A DNA stretch of 64,000 nucleotides from Nostoc sp. 'Peltigera membranacea cyanobiont' 210A (GTDB lineage Bacteria > Cyanobacteriota > Cyanobacteriia > Cyanobacteriales > Nostocaceae), in contig NZ_NOLJ01000002.1 in the NCBI RefSeq assembly GCF_002246015.1, positions 873,424-937,423 of the forward strand, given 5' to 3'. The position numbers and the translations under genes were made by a program. The notes under the pieces were generated by a model, which saw nothing but the letters and a program-made list of their open reading frames with translations, searched no databases and was not told the origin of the DNA. Below, piece after piece: positions 27,741 through 35,190 of this stretch. Each line of letters opens with the position of its first letter. Positions within the stretch are counted from its first letter, which is position 1.

Positions 27741-28319
27741 ATGAAAACTTTTTTATACATAGAAGATATTCCATCTAATCGGAGTGATGTTTTAGACTCT
27801 CTTAAAGGACTTAAGATACTTAATTTGACTAGGTATTGTTGGGAGCATCCTGATAGAGAAATTAGCGAATACGGTATTGAAGCAAAAGATGTTTTTTCAC
27901 TAGCACCTGGACTTCTTATCATGTGCTTTTACTCAGGGCTAGTTATTGGATATGGAAGTCAACCATCAAAAAACTCAGTTACTATCTGGATTGAGAAAAA
28001 CGAGGCTGGTGAAACAATTGAAGAACTAACTGAAGAAGATAAGGAACTTTATCCAGTAGATGCAAGAGATGCAGTATACAGTAATAATTTTTGGGCTAGG
28101 TTTGTAGGGCAACGTATATCAAATATAACTATTTTAAAAAGAAGCTACAGCAGCGCACTATACGCAGATATTGCAAATGAAATTGGATTACTGTTTGAGG
28201 TAGAAAATGGGAGTAGATTTATCGCTTCTCACGGATTACATGACGATTCGGATGACTTTTCGGTAATTCAGGAATCACAGATTGATAATGAAATTCGTAA
28301 TCAAATCCAAGGACTTTAG
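27741..28319 (+). CDS. Unknown protein downstream of the endonuclease gene
   Basis: A 192-residue, acidic, probably cytoplasmic protein with no domain I recognise. Visible features are a C-terminal Asp/His-rich segment (SHGLHDDSDDFSV) and a central block IGYGSQPSKNSVTIWIEKNEAGE. The size, solitary nature and position in a variable tRNA-bounded region are like those of immunity or SUKH-type proteins, but this is only a guess. It starts 33 bp after the endonuclease-like gene and may share its transcript. Confidence 0.6.
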   Translation: MKTFLYIEDIPSNRSDVLDSLKGLKILNLTRYCWEHPDREISEYGIEAKDVFSLAPGLLIMCFYSGLVIGYGSQPSKNSVTIWIEKNEAGETIEELTEEDKELYPVDARDAVYSNNFWARFVGQRISNITILKRSYSSALYADIANEIGLLFEVENGSRFIASHGLHDDSDDFSVIQESQIDNEIRNQIQGL

Positions 28320-28551
28320 AGAAGAGAGTGAAAAAAGGGCGTTGCTGAATAGTAGGATAAATGTCTCTGTGGCTTCTACTGAGCCTACAAAATCATAGCC
28401 AAATCATAGCCAAAAAAACAAGCTGGATATCCCAAATTCTGATCTGATAGTCACAATAGTCACAAATACAATTAGGATAATTAGCTTTTCAACATCTGAA
28501 TTCTTTCAAAAGCCTGAAGCCCTTGCTTTTACGTTGATTATTTCATCAATC

Positions 28552-28604
28552 TAAAAAGCCCGTGACGAGGATTGAACTCGTGACCTCACCCTTACCAAGG
28601 GTGT
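28552..28604. other. attL: 53-bp copy of the 3' half of tRNA-Thr
   Basis: These 53 bp are identical to 32478-32530, which cover the T-arm, acceptor 3' strand and part of the anticodon arm of tRNA-Thr. Homology stops abruptly at 28605. A truncated tRNA 3' half next to an integrase gene is the hallmark of site-specific integration into a tRNA gene. Confidence 0.93.
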
Positions 28605-28660
28605 AGCCTAACGGCTAGAAACCCAGCCACAAAGCACCCTAGCAAGTCTTAACCCAACTA

Positions 28661-28681
28661 TTTAGGACAGGTTTAGGACAG
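28661..28681. promoter_or_regulatory. Putative integrase arm-type sites at attL
   Basis: Two direct copies of TTTAGGACAG (28661-28670 and 28672-28681) lie about 57-77 bp from the att core, the second touching the GTG start of the integrase gene. The same word occurs at the other end of the element (32436-32445) and nowhere else noticed nearby. Occupancy could also repress integrase expression. Confidence 0.6.
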
Positions 28682-29793
28682 TGCGGCAAATAGAGCCAAT
28701 AAATAACAACGGGAGCATACAACTAAAGTTTAGTTACGCTGGTAAACGTTACAGCTTCAACCCGATACCAAAGGGGGGCTACAACGATAAAAGGGATATC
28801 GTAACAGCTAGAGCGATCGCCACACAGATACAGAATGATATTCTAGCTAAGAACTTTGACCCGACATTAGACCGCTATCGGCTGACCCCTAAGCCTCAGC
28901 TTTCACAGCCTAATAACCCAAGTCTGAAACCTAAGACACTATTGGAAATCTGGGGTTGTTGGGTGACTTCTCTTAACCTTCCAGTTGCTACCAGAGAACA
29001 TCACTACAAAGCTATTAGGCAGCAGATAGCTAAGGCTAACCCAGACTTGATGGACACTACATGGCTAACCCAGTCCAACTTAGCCGCATCTACTTTTAAC
29101 CAGCGTCTAGGATACCTAAAAGCCTGTTTTAAATGGGCTATAACAAAAGGCTTGGCAGATAATAACCCCTATGATGGCTTAAAGACACGTAAGGTTAGCC
29201 CTAAGTCAGTCAAGCCATTTACTGTTAAAGAGATTACAGCGATTATTAGAGGATTTGAGGAGTTAGCCCCCCATTATACCCCCTTTGTTAAGTTCTTACT
29301 GGCTACCGGAGTTAGGACATCTGAAGCGATAGGGCTACGCTGGGGTCATCTAGACTTTGACCAAGGTCTTATAATAATCCAAGAGAGCTTATCTAGGGAT
29401 TGGGCGGGTAACGGGTATCAGAGGGTAAGAAAGGAGACTAAGGTAGGTGGCGATCGCCAACTAAAAATGACTAGAGAGCTACATGAGTTATTATGGTCAC
29501 TTAGACTTATTAAGCATGACCCGGAATCCTTAGTATTTACCACAGTCAAAGGAAAAATCATAGATGATGGTAACTTTCGAGAGCGTTATTGGCTTAAGGT
29601 GTTAACTAAAGTAAATGTAGTCTATCGGAATCCTTACACTACACGCCACACAACCGCAAGTCATGCGATAGAGCAGCATATTCCTATAACGGGTGTGGCG
29701 TACCTACTAGGACACAAAGACACCCGAATGGTTATGCAAACCTATGGGCACATGATAAACCGCCCTGAGTTACCTAATATACCTATAGGCTGA
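28681..29793 (+). CDS. int: Tyrosine recombinase (integrase) of the tRNA-Thr element
   Basis: A 370-residue phage-type integrase starting at GTG. The N-terminal part (about 12-65, IQLKFSYAGKRYSFNP...) resembles the arm-site-binding domain. A SAM-like core-binding domain follows (about 85-165), then the catalytic domain with Arg212 (LATGVRTSEAIGLRW), Arg322 (TTRHTTASHA, where the usual first His of HxxR is Tyr319), His345 (LLGHKDT) and nucleophile Tyr355. It should catalyse integration and excision at the 53-bp att repeats. Its 3' end overlaps the convergent unknown gene by 11 bp. Confidence 0.94.
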   Translation: MRQIEPINNNGSIQLKFSYAGKRYSFNPIPKGGYNDKRDIVTARAIATQIQNDILAKNFDPTLDRYRLTPKPQLSQPNNPSLKPKTLLEIWGCWVTSLNLPVATREHHYKAIRQQIAKANPDLMDTTWLTQSNLAASTFNQRLGYLKACFKWAITKGLADNNPYDGLKTRKVSPKSVKPFTVKEITAIIRGFEELAPHYTPFVKFLLATGVRTSEAIGLRWGHLDFDQGLIIIQESLSRDWAGNGYQRVRKETKVGGDRQLKMTRELHELLWSLRLIKHDPESLVFTTVKGKIIDDGNFRERYWLKVLTKVNVVYRNPYTTRHTTASHAIEQHIPITGVAYLLGHKDTRMVMQTYGHMINRPELPNIPIG

Positions 29794-30712
29794 TCACAGG
29801 GTCAACTGTGGGCATTAGAGCTACCGCGACCCCTTCAGTAGTCCAATGTTCCCTTGATTCATCAGTAGGTTCCCAAGAGAACCCTTCAGGATCTCTCTCA
29901 GCAGTCCACTGGGCTATCTTGGATTTACCTATTCCGTTTAGCACTAAGGGTAAATCTTTGAGGACATTGGCTCTAGTTTTATCAGCCTTAGCATTGGATA
30001 GCGCGAGGTGTTTGGGAGCTAATCTCTCCACTAAAGCGTCTTTGGAAAGTCTCAAGGGTTCCTGCGTAATCTGAGAACCTAATAGGGACTCCGAAGTATC
30101 ACACATACTTTGGTATACCTCTTGTGTCTGAATAGGTTCTGATTGGTTTACCACTTGTAAATAATCCTCAGCCTCTCTAACCAAATCAGATAAATCCCAG
30201 TGCCATTTGGTTGTTTGCCAGCCATTAGCCAGTGCCAGGGCGATCGCTGGCTGCTGCATTTTAGCTAACCTATCCTGATACTCGGCTAAAGCTCCATTAA
30301 GGGTAGTAACGGGCTGATATTTAAACCTATTATCCGTATTAGCGTCATGCCAGATTTCATCGGGATACTCAGCCGCCACCTCTAGCCACCGCTTAGATCC
30401 ATTAGCGGACTTCTGGATAATAGCAACTACCCGATCGTCAGGGAATACATACCACTTCCTATTTTTGATGGTTTCCTCTATGGCTGATTTTAGTTCCCAC
30501 TGAGGCGGTAGCTTGTCCCCTAACGTAAACACACACATACTTTGGTATACCTCATTACCTGTAAAGACTTTGACTGGTTTTTCTACCGTAGTCTGGTATA
30601 CCTGTTTTAGTGCCTTAAATGCCTCAGCCTGAGTCCTGTACGCCCTGGACACTTCTTTGAACCACTCCCAATCTTCAGGATCAACCTTAACTGATAAAAC
30701 TTTCTGTGACAT
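29783..30712 (-). CDS. Unknown protein of the tRNA-Thr element, GTATAC palindromes in and around gene
   Basis: The function is not recognised. The 309-residue protein begins with a short segment resembling a ribbon-helix-helix or coiled module (VKVDPEDWEWFKEVSRAYRTQAEAFKALKQVYQ). It contains the heptapeptide EVYQSMC twice, both encoded by the same 22-bp DNA string (30100-30121 and 30532-30553) that includes the palindrome GGTATACC. A third GGTATACC (30593-30600) and a fourth directly in front of the start codon (30713-30720 region) suggest the protein or a partner binds this sequence. A replication-initiation, copy-control or regulatory role would fit, but no catalytic motif supports one. Confidence 0.65.
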   Translation of the reverse strand: MSQKVLSVKVDPEDWEWFKEVSRAYRTQAEAFKALKQVYQTTVEKPVKVFTGNEVYQSMCVFTLGDKLPPQWELKSAIEETIKNRKWYVFPDDRVVAIIQKSANGSKRWLEVAAEYPDEIWHDANTDNRFKYQPVTTLNGALAEYQDRLAKMQQPAIALALANGWQTTKWHWDLSDLVREAEDYLQVVNQSEPIQTQEVYQSMCDTSESLLGSQITQEPLRLSKDALVERLAPKHLALSNAKADKTRANVLKDLPLVLNGIGKSKIAQWTAERDPEGFSWEPTDESREHWTTEGVAVALMPTVDPVISL

Positions 30713-30957
30713 TGGTATACCTTTATTGTGTAGTAAACCTCTATAACACCTACTGGTTATACGGGTATACTGTTTGTGTGTGTTATCTGAATGAACTGCC
30801 TATTGGCTGCCTCATTAGTCCAGAATAGAAAAACCCCTTGGGGAAACTCCCTAACCACAAAGTTAACTGGTATCATGGCTATCCGGTATACTTCTAAGTC
30901 AAGTATACTATCAAAGTTCTTGCTATGAAAATAGGTATACCGAAGTGTGTGTGATAC
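30096..30957. repeat. Cluster of eight GTATAC-centred palindromes
   Basis: GTATAC-centred sites lie at about 30113, 30545, 30595, 30715, 30765, 30886, 30903 and 30935. Three of them (30096-30121, 30529-30553 and, inverted, 30934-30957) share a longer word, ATCACACAYACTTYGGTATACC. Five sites fall in the 305-bp gap before the RHH gene. The arrangement resembles iterons of a replication or partition locus, or a multi-site operator. Confidence 0.75.
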
Positions 30958-31017
30958 TAAAATCTCATAAATAATCTGGGAAGTTCCAGTGTGACATGGG
31001 TGCTACTCACTTACCCA
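30713..31017. other. Intergenic interval rich in GTATAC sites
   Basis: No gene is seen. It holds five of the GTATAC-centred sites and AT-rich DNA, and is the most likely origin-like or promoter region of the element. Confidence 0.6.
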
Positions 31018-31242
31018 CTATTTATTTACTAGCTGCTTTGGTCGCTTCATGGACGGATAAGTAACACCTTGGGCTTCTATCTGTGACCTCATTTGACCCA
31101 TTAGCGCTTTCTCAGCCATCAGAAGAACTACACCCGCCCTAACCAGGGCGCTAATCGGCGTACCTGTCTTCTCAGCCTCAACCTCTAACCATTTATACGT
31201 TTCCAGATCAAACCTGATACCCGCCTGTTTTAGTTTAGCCAT
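31018..31242 (-). CDS. Small ribbon-helix-helix (CopG/Arc-like) protein
   Basis: A 74-residue protein. AGIRFDLETYKWLEVEAEKTGTPISALVRAGVVLLM fits the beta-alpha-alpha ribbon-helix-helix fold, and the rest is a short basic tail (PSMKRPKQLVNK). It is probably a DNA-binding regulator of the element. A perfect 8-bp inverted repeat 26 bp upstream of its start is a candidate autoregulatory operator. No toxin partner is adjacent on the same strand, so an antitoxin role is not supported. Confidence 0.75.
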   Translation of the reverse strand: MAKLKQAGIRFDLETYKWLEVEAEKTGTPISALVRAGVVLLMAEKALMGQMRSQIEAQGVTYPSMKRPKQLVNK

Positions 31243-31267
31243 AAGTAATCCCTGCTTTACTAAATAA

Positions 31268-31286
31268 AGTCAACTCAAAGTTGACT
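31268..31286. promoter_or_regulatory. Dyad operator upstream of the RHH gene
   Basis: AGTCAACT and its exact inverted copy AGTTGACT are separated by CAA. The site lies 26-44 bp upstream of the RHH start codon, where a homodimeric RHH repressor would be expected to bind. Confidence 0.6.
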
Positions 31287-31354
31287 AAATCCCTCAAAGA
31301 TTAAGGGTGGCAAGCCGTTGACCCTGACTAGTTACTATTCAAACTAAACGACTC

Positions 31355-31393
31355 AAAGACCACTAAGTTCTTTTTCTAGTGGTCTTTTGGTTT
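31355..31393 (+). terminator. Intrinsic terminator-like hairpin
   Basis: AAAGACCACTA (31355-31365) pairs with TAGTGGTCTTT (31377-31387) around an 11-nt T-rich loop, followed by TGGTTT. No gene ends just upstream on the plus strand, so it could end a short transcript starting in the RHH upstream region, or insulate the nuclease gene. Confidence 0.6.
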
Positions 31394-31474
31394 ATGTGTG
31401 AATGGATATTTTATGTAGCACCCGATACTCCGAATCAGCTATGATGGCGGGTATTAAACTTTACCAGATTGATC

Positions 31475-32119
31475 ATGATGGGGAAACCTTTTGAGCTAGG
31501 TGGGATTTACTTCAAAACCCAAAAAGAACTAGACGAATATATTAGGAAAGTACTAGAAGGGGGTGAAAGAGTTCTAGAGGGTCAAGAGCTAGCTGTAATA
31601 CATGATTTACTGTTATTACATTCTGATGCTGATGCGAAAATCGGTACTGGGATTAAGCAGATAGAAGTTAAAAGGTCGCGCCAAGGCCCCCATTATTGCT
31701 TTTGGGTAGTCAGGGAGGACTCATCTATAGAAGATTTCAGTTATCACAAATGCAAGTATAGCCGAGATAGACTAATAGAAAACCGGAGAGAATCTGCTTA
31801 TAGAGAAGCAATCCAAAAGCAGATTACTGATTATAAATATGTACAGAGAAAATCTAATCAATATTGTGATATCTGTGGTACTCAAGAGTCTATACAAGTA
31901 GATCATTTTCAGCCCCCTTTTCTCGATCTTGTAGGGGATTTTGAGGGGAGTAAATCTGATATTCCCGTCGAGTTTGAAGAGGCCGAAGGAACTCTATATA
32001 GTAAACGATTCCGTGAATGTGATGAGGGATACCGATGTGCTTGGCAGATGTATCATAAACAGCAGGGGGTATTAAGATTACTGTGTAAGAATCATAATCT
32101 AAGACGTAAACGTAAATAA
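31475..32119 (+). CDS. DCL (DUF3223) domain - HNH nuclease fusion
   Basis: About 214 residues when started at the ATG at 31475; a TTG two codons upstream is also open. The N-terminal half (FKTQKELDEYIRKVLEGGERV...LLLLHSDADAKIGTGIKQIEVKRS...HYCFWVVREDSSIEDFSYHKC) matches the DCL/DUF3223 pattern known from plant DCL proteins and bacterial/phage proteins. The C-terminal half has a zinc-knuckle HNH layout: CDICG, then VDHFQPPF, then LLCKNHNLRRKRK. It is probably a DNA endonuclease guided by the DCL module. It lies between the regulator and attR of the integrated element. Confidence 0.8.
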   Translation: MMGKPFELGGIYFKTQKELDEYIRKVLEGGERVLEGQELAVIHDLLLLHSDADAKIGTGIKQIEVKRSRQGPHYCFWVVREDSSIEDFSYHKCKYSRDRLIENRRESAYREAIQKQITDYKYVQRKSNQYCDICGTQESIQVDHFQPPFLDLVGDFEGSKSDIPVEFEEAEGTLYSKRFRECDEGYRCAWQMYHKQQGVLRLLCKNHNLRRKRK

Positions 32120-32477
32120 ACTCTAGGCTGACCGTGGCAGAATATGGGACAGCACTAAAGAACACTCGATATAGTCTGGTATTTATTTAGTTAGAATCCT
32201 GAGCCGCGATCGCCGTCTTGAGTGGTTGCCTTTGATATGGAGTTTGTAGAGATTACAGCAGATTCTAAGGCATCCCTAAACCTACTCAAGACCGTCTGTG
32301 CTGTGGTGAACCAGTAGAAGCCATTAGCGATCGCCTGTTAGATTATTACAACCTGGGTTGTTATCTTGGATTATTACTTGGTATCTGGATGTACTCTAGC
32401 CAAAACACTGCAAAGTGTCCTAAGCTTAGGACATATTTAGGACAGTCTAGGGTGTTCTAAGGCTACATCGGTTATCA
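32120..32477. other. Gene-free right end of the tRNA-Thr element
   Basis: No gene is seen. It contains the palindrome TGTCCTAAGCTTAGGACA (32416-32433) and TTTAGGACAG (32436-32445) close to attR. Confidence 0.6.
32416..32445. promoter_or_regulatory. Putative integrase arm-type sites at attR
   Basis: A perfect 18-bp palindrome made of two inverted TTAGGACA words is followed at once by TTTAGGACAG in direct orientation. The same word is repeated beside attL, so these are probable arm-binding sites of the integrase or sites of an excisionase. Confidence 0.6.
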
Positions 32478-32482
32478 TAAAA

Positions 32483-32554
32483 AGCCCGTGACGAGGATTG
32501 AACTCGTGACCTCACCCTTACCAAGGGTGTGCTCTACCACTGAGCCACACGGGC
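32483..32554 (-). tRNA. tRNA-Thr (GGT)
   Basis: A 72-nt cloverleaf on the minus strand. The acceptor is GCCCGTG/CACGGGC with discriminator T, the D-arm GGCTCAGTGGTAGAGC, anticodon GGT in CTTGGTAAG, and the T-arm TCACGAGTTCAATCCTCGT. Its 3' half is the attR of the integrated element and remains functional, since the element brought an identical replacement sequence. Confidence 0.96.
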
Positions 32555-32644
32555 GAAATACAACTTTGATTTTTCAGCTAGAAGTTACAATGCTGGGAGT
32601 TTTGATGCTTACCCAGCGATTATAACCTATAACTTCGTAAGTGG

Positions 32645-32727
32645 TGGGCCGGGCTGGATTTGAACCAGCGTAGGCGCAAGCCAACGGATTTACAGTCCGT
32701 CTCCATTAACCACTCGGACACCGACCC
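32645..32727 (-). tRNA. tRNA-Tyr (GTA)
   Basis: An 83-nt tRNA on the minus strand with a long variable arm. The acceptor is GGGTCGG/CCGGCCC (one T-G pair), the anticodon GTA in GGACTGTAAATCC, the variable arm TGGCTTGCGCC, and the T-arm CGCTGGTTCAAATCCAGC. It lies 90 bp upstream of tRNA-Thr on the same strand and is probably co-transcribed with it. Confidence 0.96.
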
Positions 32728-32851
32728 GATTTGTCTCACGATTTAAAATCTTAGCACCACCTTTTATAAATAGCAAGTGGTTAGAAAAAATAACTTGTGG
32801 GTAGAGATCGCAACAAAACTGCGTCTCTACCTTATGGATAAAAAATACTAG

Positions 32852-33826
32852 TTACACGCTCATCTCCAGCATTCGTTGCATTGGTCGCAGTGCCGCAAGG
32901 CGGATATCCTCTGACATAGTAATTTCGGGAGTGCGATTTTTCATTGCCCAGTAGAGCTTTTCTAGGGTGTTTAACCGCATAAAGGGACATTCGTTACAAG
33001 CACAGTTATTCATCGGTGGTGCAGGGATGAAGTGCTTGTCAGGAGCTAATTTTTGCATTTGGTGAATAATTCCCGGCTCAGTAGCAACGATAAATTCTTT
33101 GGTGGGGCTGCTTTGACAATACTTGAGTAAAGCTGCTGTAGAGCCAATAAAGCTGGCGTGGCGCAATACACTACTTTCACATTCTGGATGTGCGATCGCC
33201 TCTGCTTCGGGATGGGCAATTTTTAACTGGACAATTTTCTTTTCCGAGAAGGTTTCATGGACAACACAGCTACCTTGCCATAGCACCAAATCTCGTCCCG
33301 TTTGTTCCATGACATACCGCCCCAAATTCCGATCTGGGGCAAAAATAATCGGCTGTTCCTTCGGTATCTGCTGCACAATTTTCACAGCGTTGGAGCTAGT
33401 ACAAATAATATCGCTCATCGCCTTGATATCAGCAGAACAGTTGATGTAAGACACCACCAAATGATTCGGATGCGCTGCTTTAAAAGCTGCAAATTCGTCT
33501 GCTGGACAACTGTCTGCTAAAGAACAACCAGCATCCAAATCTGGTAAAAGTACTAATTTATCGGGATTAAGTATCTTTGCTGTTTCTGCCATGAAGTGAA
33601 CACCAGCAAAGACAATCACATCCGCATTGGTTTTTTCGGCGGCTTTCGCCAGTTGTAATGAATCCCCAATAAAGTCGGCAATATCCTGAATATCTGGCTC
33701 TTGATAATAATGCGCCAGGATAACGGCGTTGAGTTCTTTTTTGAGACTCTGAATCGCGGCAAACAAATCTAGTGGTAATTCACCCAGTTGGGTGTTTTTT
33801 TGTTGAGCTAGTGCAGTGGTAAACAC
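32852..33826 (-). CDS. nadA: Quinolinate synthase A
   Basis: A 324-residue NadA, condensing iminoaspartate with dihydroxyacetone phosphate to quinolinate in NAD synthesis. Typical motifs are [68 protein letters not shown] and [12 protein letters not shown]. The three Cys ligands of the 4Fe-4S cluster lie in [15 protein letters not shown] and NECPF. Length and motifs are complete. It stands alone between the tRNA pair and a divergent metallophosphoesterase gene. Confidence 0.96.
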   Translation of the reverse strand: MFTTALAQQKNTQLGELPLDLFAAIQSLKKELNAVILAHYYQEPDIQDIADFIGDSLQLAKAAEKTNADVIVFAGVHFMAETAKILNPDKLVLLPDLDAGCSLADSCPADEFAAFKAAHPNHLVVSYINCSADIKAMSDIICTSSNAVKIVQQIPKEQPIIFAPDRNLGRYVMEQTGRDLVLWQGSCVVHETFSEKKIVQLKIAHPEAEAIAHPECESSVLRHASFIGSTAALLKYCQSSPTKEFIVATEPGIIHQMQKLAPDKHFIPAPPMNNCACNECPFMRLNTLEKLYWAMKNRTPEITMSEDIRLAALRPMQRMLEMSV

Positions 33827-33975
33827 AGTTTAGGGGTGCTTTATGTTGCAAATGTATGTCCTGTGGATTCAATTATAGTAGTTTTTACCAAAAATAGTGG
33901 ACGGTTGATATTTTGGGGTTGTGTCCAAATCGGGCTGAGTTTCATATCCTGGAGATAGACGGCAAGGAAAGTGGC

Positions 33976-34896
33976 ATGACCAGTCAGAAAACTCAATCGA
34001 TAAACCTCAAAATTGCTGTAGTTGGAGATATTCACGACCAATGGGAAGTGGAAGATGGCGTTGCACTCAAGCATTTGGGTGTTGACTTAGTGCTGTTTGT
34101 CGGGGATTTTGGCAATGAATCGGTGGAAGTGGTCAGAGCGATCGCTTCTCTCGATATTCCCAAAGCAGCCGTGATGGGCAACCACGATGCCTGGTACACC
34201 GCCACCGAATGGGGACGTAAAAAGGCTCCTTATGACCGCTCTAAGGAAGACTGGGTACAGGAACAACTCGATTTATTAGGCCCGTCCCATGTCGGTTACG
34301 GTAAGTTGGATTTTCCCGCCTGGAATTTAACTGTAGTGGGGGGTCGTCCCTTTACCTGGGGTGGCCCAGAGTGGAAATTCGCGGAAATCTGTCAAGAACG
34401 TTACGGTGTGACGAGTTTGGAAGAATCCGCCGATCGCATCTTCAAAGCAGTTAAAAGCGCCGCTTACGAGACGATTATATTTTTGGGTCACAATGGGCCT
34501 AGTGGGTTAGGCGATCGCCCCGAAGACCCCTGCGGCAAAGACTGGCACCCAATTGGCGGCGACTTTGGCGATCCAGACTTTGGCGAGGCGATTTCTCATG
34601 CCTTGACTGCTGGTAAAACCATTCCTCTGGTGACATTTGGTCACATGCACCGAGATTTACGCCATACCAAGAAGGTGCAGCGCAAACCCATCTTTAGAAG
34701 TCCAGAGGGGACAATTTACTTAAATGCGGCTAGTGTCCCCAGGATTGTGGAAAATGACAGCGAGAAGTTGCGTAATTTCTCCATTGTCACCCTAGAGGCG
34801 GGTGTGGTTTCGCAAGTTTCCCTTGTTTGGGTGGGGAATGAGTTTCAGGTGGCGGAGGAGGAAATCTTGTATGAGCGCTCGCGTATTGTGTCGTAG
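33976..34896 (+). CDS. TIGR04168-type metallophosphoesterase
   Basis: 306 residues from the ATG at 33976, which follows a GGAAAG ribosome-binding site; the open frame extends 21 codons further up. Calcineurin-like phosphoesterase motifs: AVVGDIHDQW (D-x-H), LFVGDFGNE (GD), MGNHDAW (GNHD), FLGHNGPSG and FGHMHRDLR (GHxH). A family conserved in cyanobacteria and plants. The natural phosphoester substrate is unknown. It is divergent from nadA with about 150 bp between the starts. Confidence 0.88.
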   Translation: MTSQKTQSINLKIAVVGDIHDQWEVEDGVALKHLGVDLVLFVGDFGNESVEVVRAIASLDIPKAAVMGNHDAWYTATEWGRKKAPYDRSKEDWVQEQLDLLGPSHVGYGKLDFPAWNLTVVGGRPFTWGGPEWKFAEICQERYGVTSLEESADRIFKAVKSAAYETIIFLGHNGPSGLGDRPEDPCGKDWHPIGGDFGDPDFGEAISHALTAGKTIPLVTFGHMHRDLRHTKKVQRKPIFRSPEGTIYLNAASVPRIVENDSEKLRNFSIVTLEAGVVSQVSLVWVGNEFQVAEEEILYERSRIVS

Positions 34897-35027
34897 ACAT
34901 TCCCATCCAGTAGTGCAATCTGCGTAGATAATAGGGTATAGTATGATCTGTCAAGTTTAGTGCTAACCAACAAAAGCGCCTGAATAGCGTCTGAAACTAG
35001 GATCAGCACAAGTTTGACAGATTTATT

Positions 35028-35112
35028 GGAGAGGTGGCAGAGTGGTCGATTGCGTCCGACTTGAAATCGGATGAGGCTAAAACCTCCGGGAGTTCGAATC
35101 TCCCCCTCTCCG
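35028..35112 (+). tRNA. tRNA-Ser (TGA)
   Basis: An 85-nt tRNA with long variable arm. The acceptor is GGAGAGG/CCTCTCC with discriminator G, the anticodon TGA in GACTTGAAATC, the variable arm GAGGCTAAAACCTC, and the T-arm GGGAGTTCGAATCTCCC. It marks the left edge of a likely defence island, as the next genes are accessory. Confidence 0.95.
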
Positions 35113-35190
35113 TTGAATAGTTTGGAGATTAGATATTGGTTAATAGCTATTGCTTAGTAGTTCAGCAGGAAGCTGATACAAAATTTTGTA

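Larger units (their letters stand above)
28552..32530. mobile_element. Integrative element inserted in tRNA-Thr (about 3.9 kb)
   Basis: The element is bounded by 53-bp exact direct repeats (attL 28552-28604, attR 32478-32530 inside the intact tRNA-Thr). It encodes a tyrosine integrase next to attL, an unknown 309-residue protein, a small ribbon-helix-helix protein and a DCL-HNH protein. There are no structural phage, conjugation or recognised replication genes, so it is either a satellite-like island or the remnant of a larger element. Repeated TTTAGGACA motifs occur at both ends, and a GTATAC palindrome cluster lies in the middle. Confidence 0.88.

Noticed and set aside
28320..28551. Possible insertion sequence end (GGGCGTTGCTGAATAG near 28337)
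   Set aside because: The word resembles ends of some cyanobacterial insertion sequences, but no partner end, transposase or duplication is visible.
31018..31242. Type II antitoxin
   Set aside because: The RHH fold fits, but no toxin gene is adjacent on the same strand.
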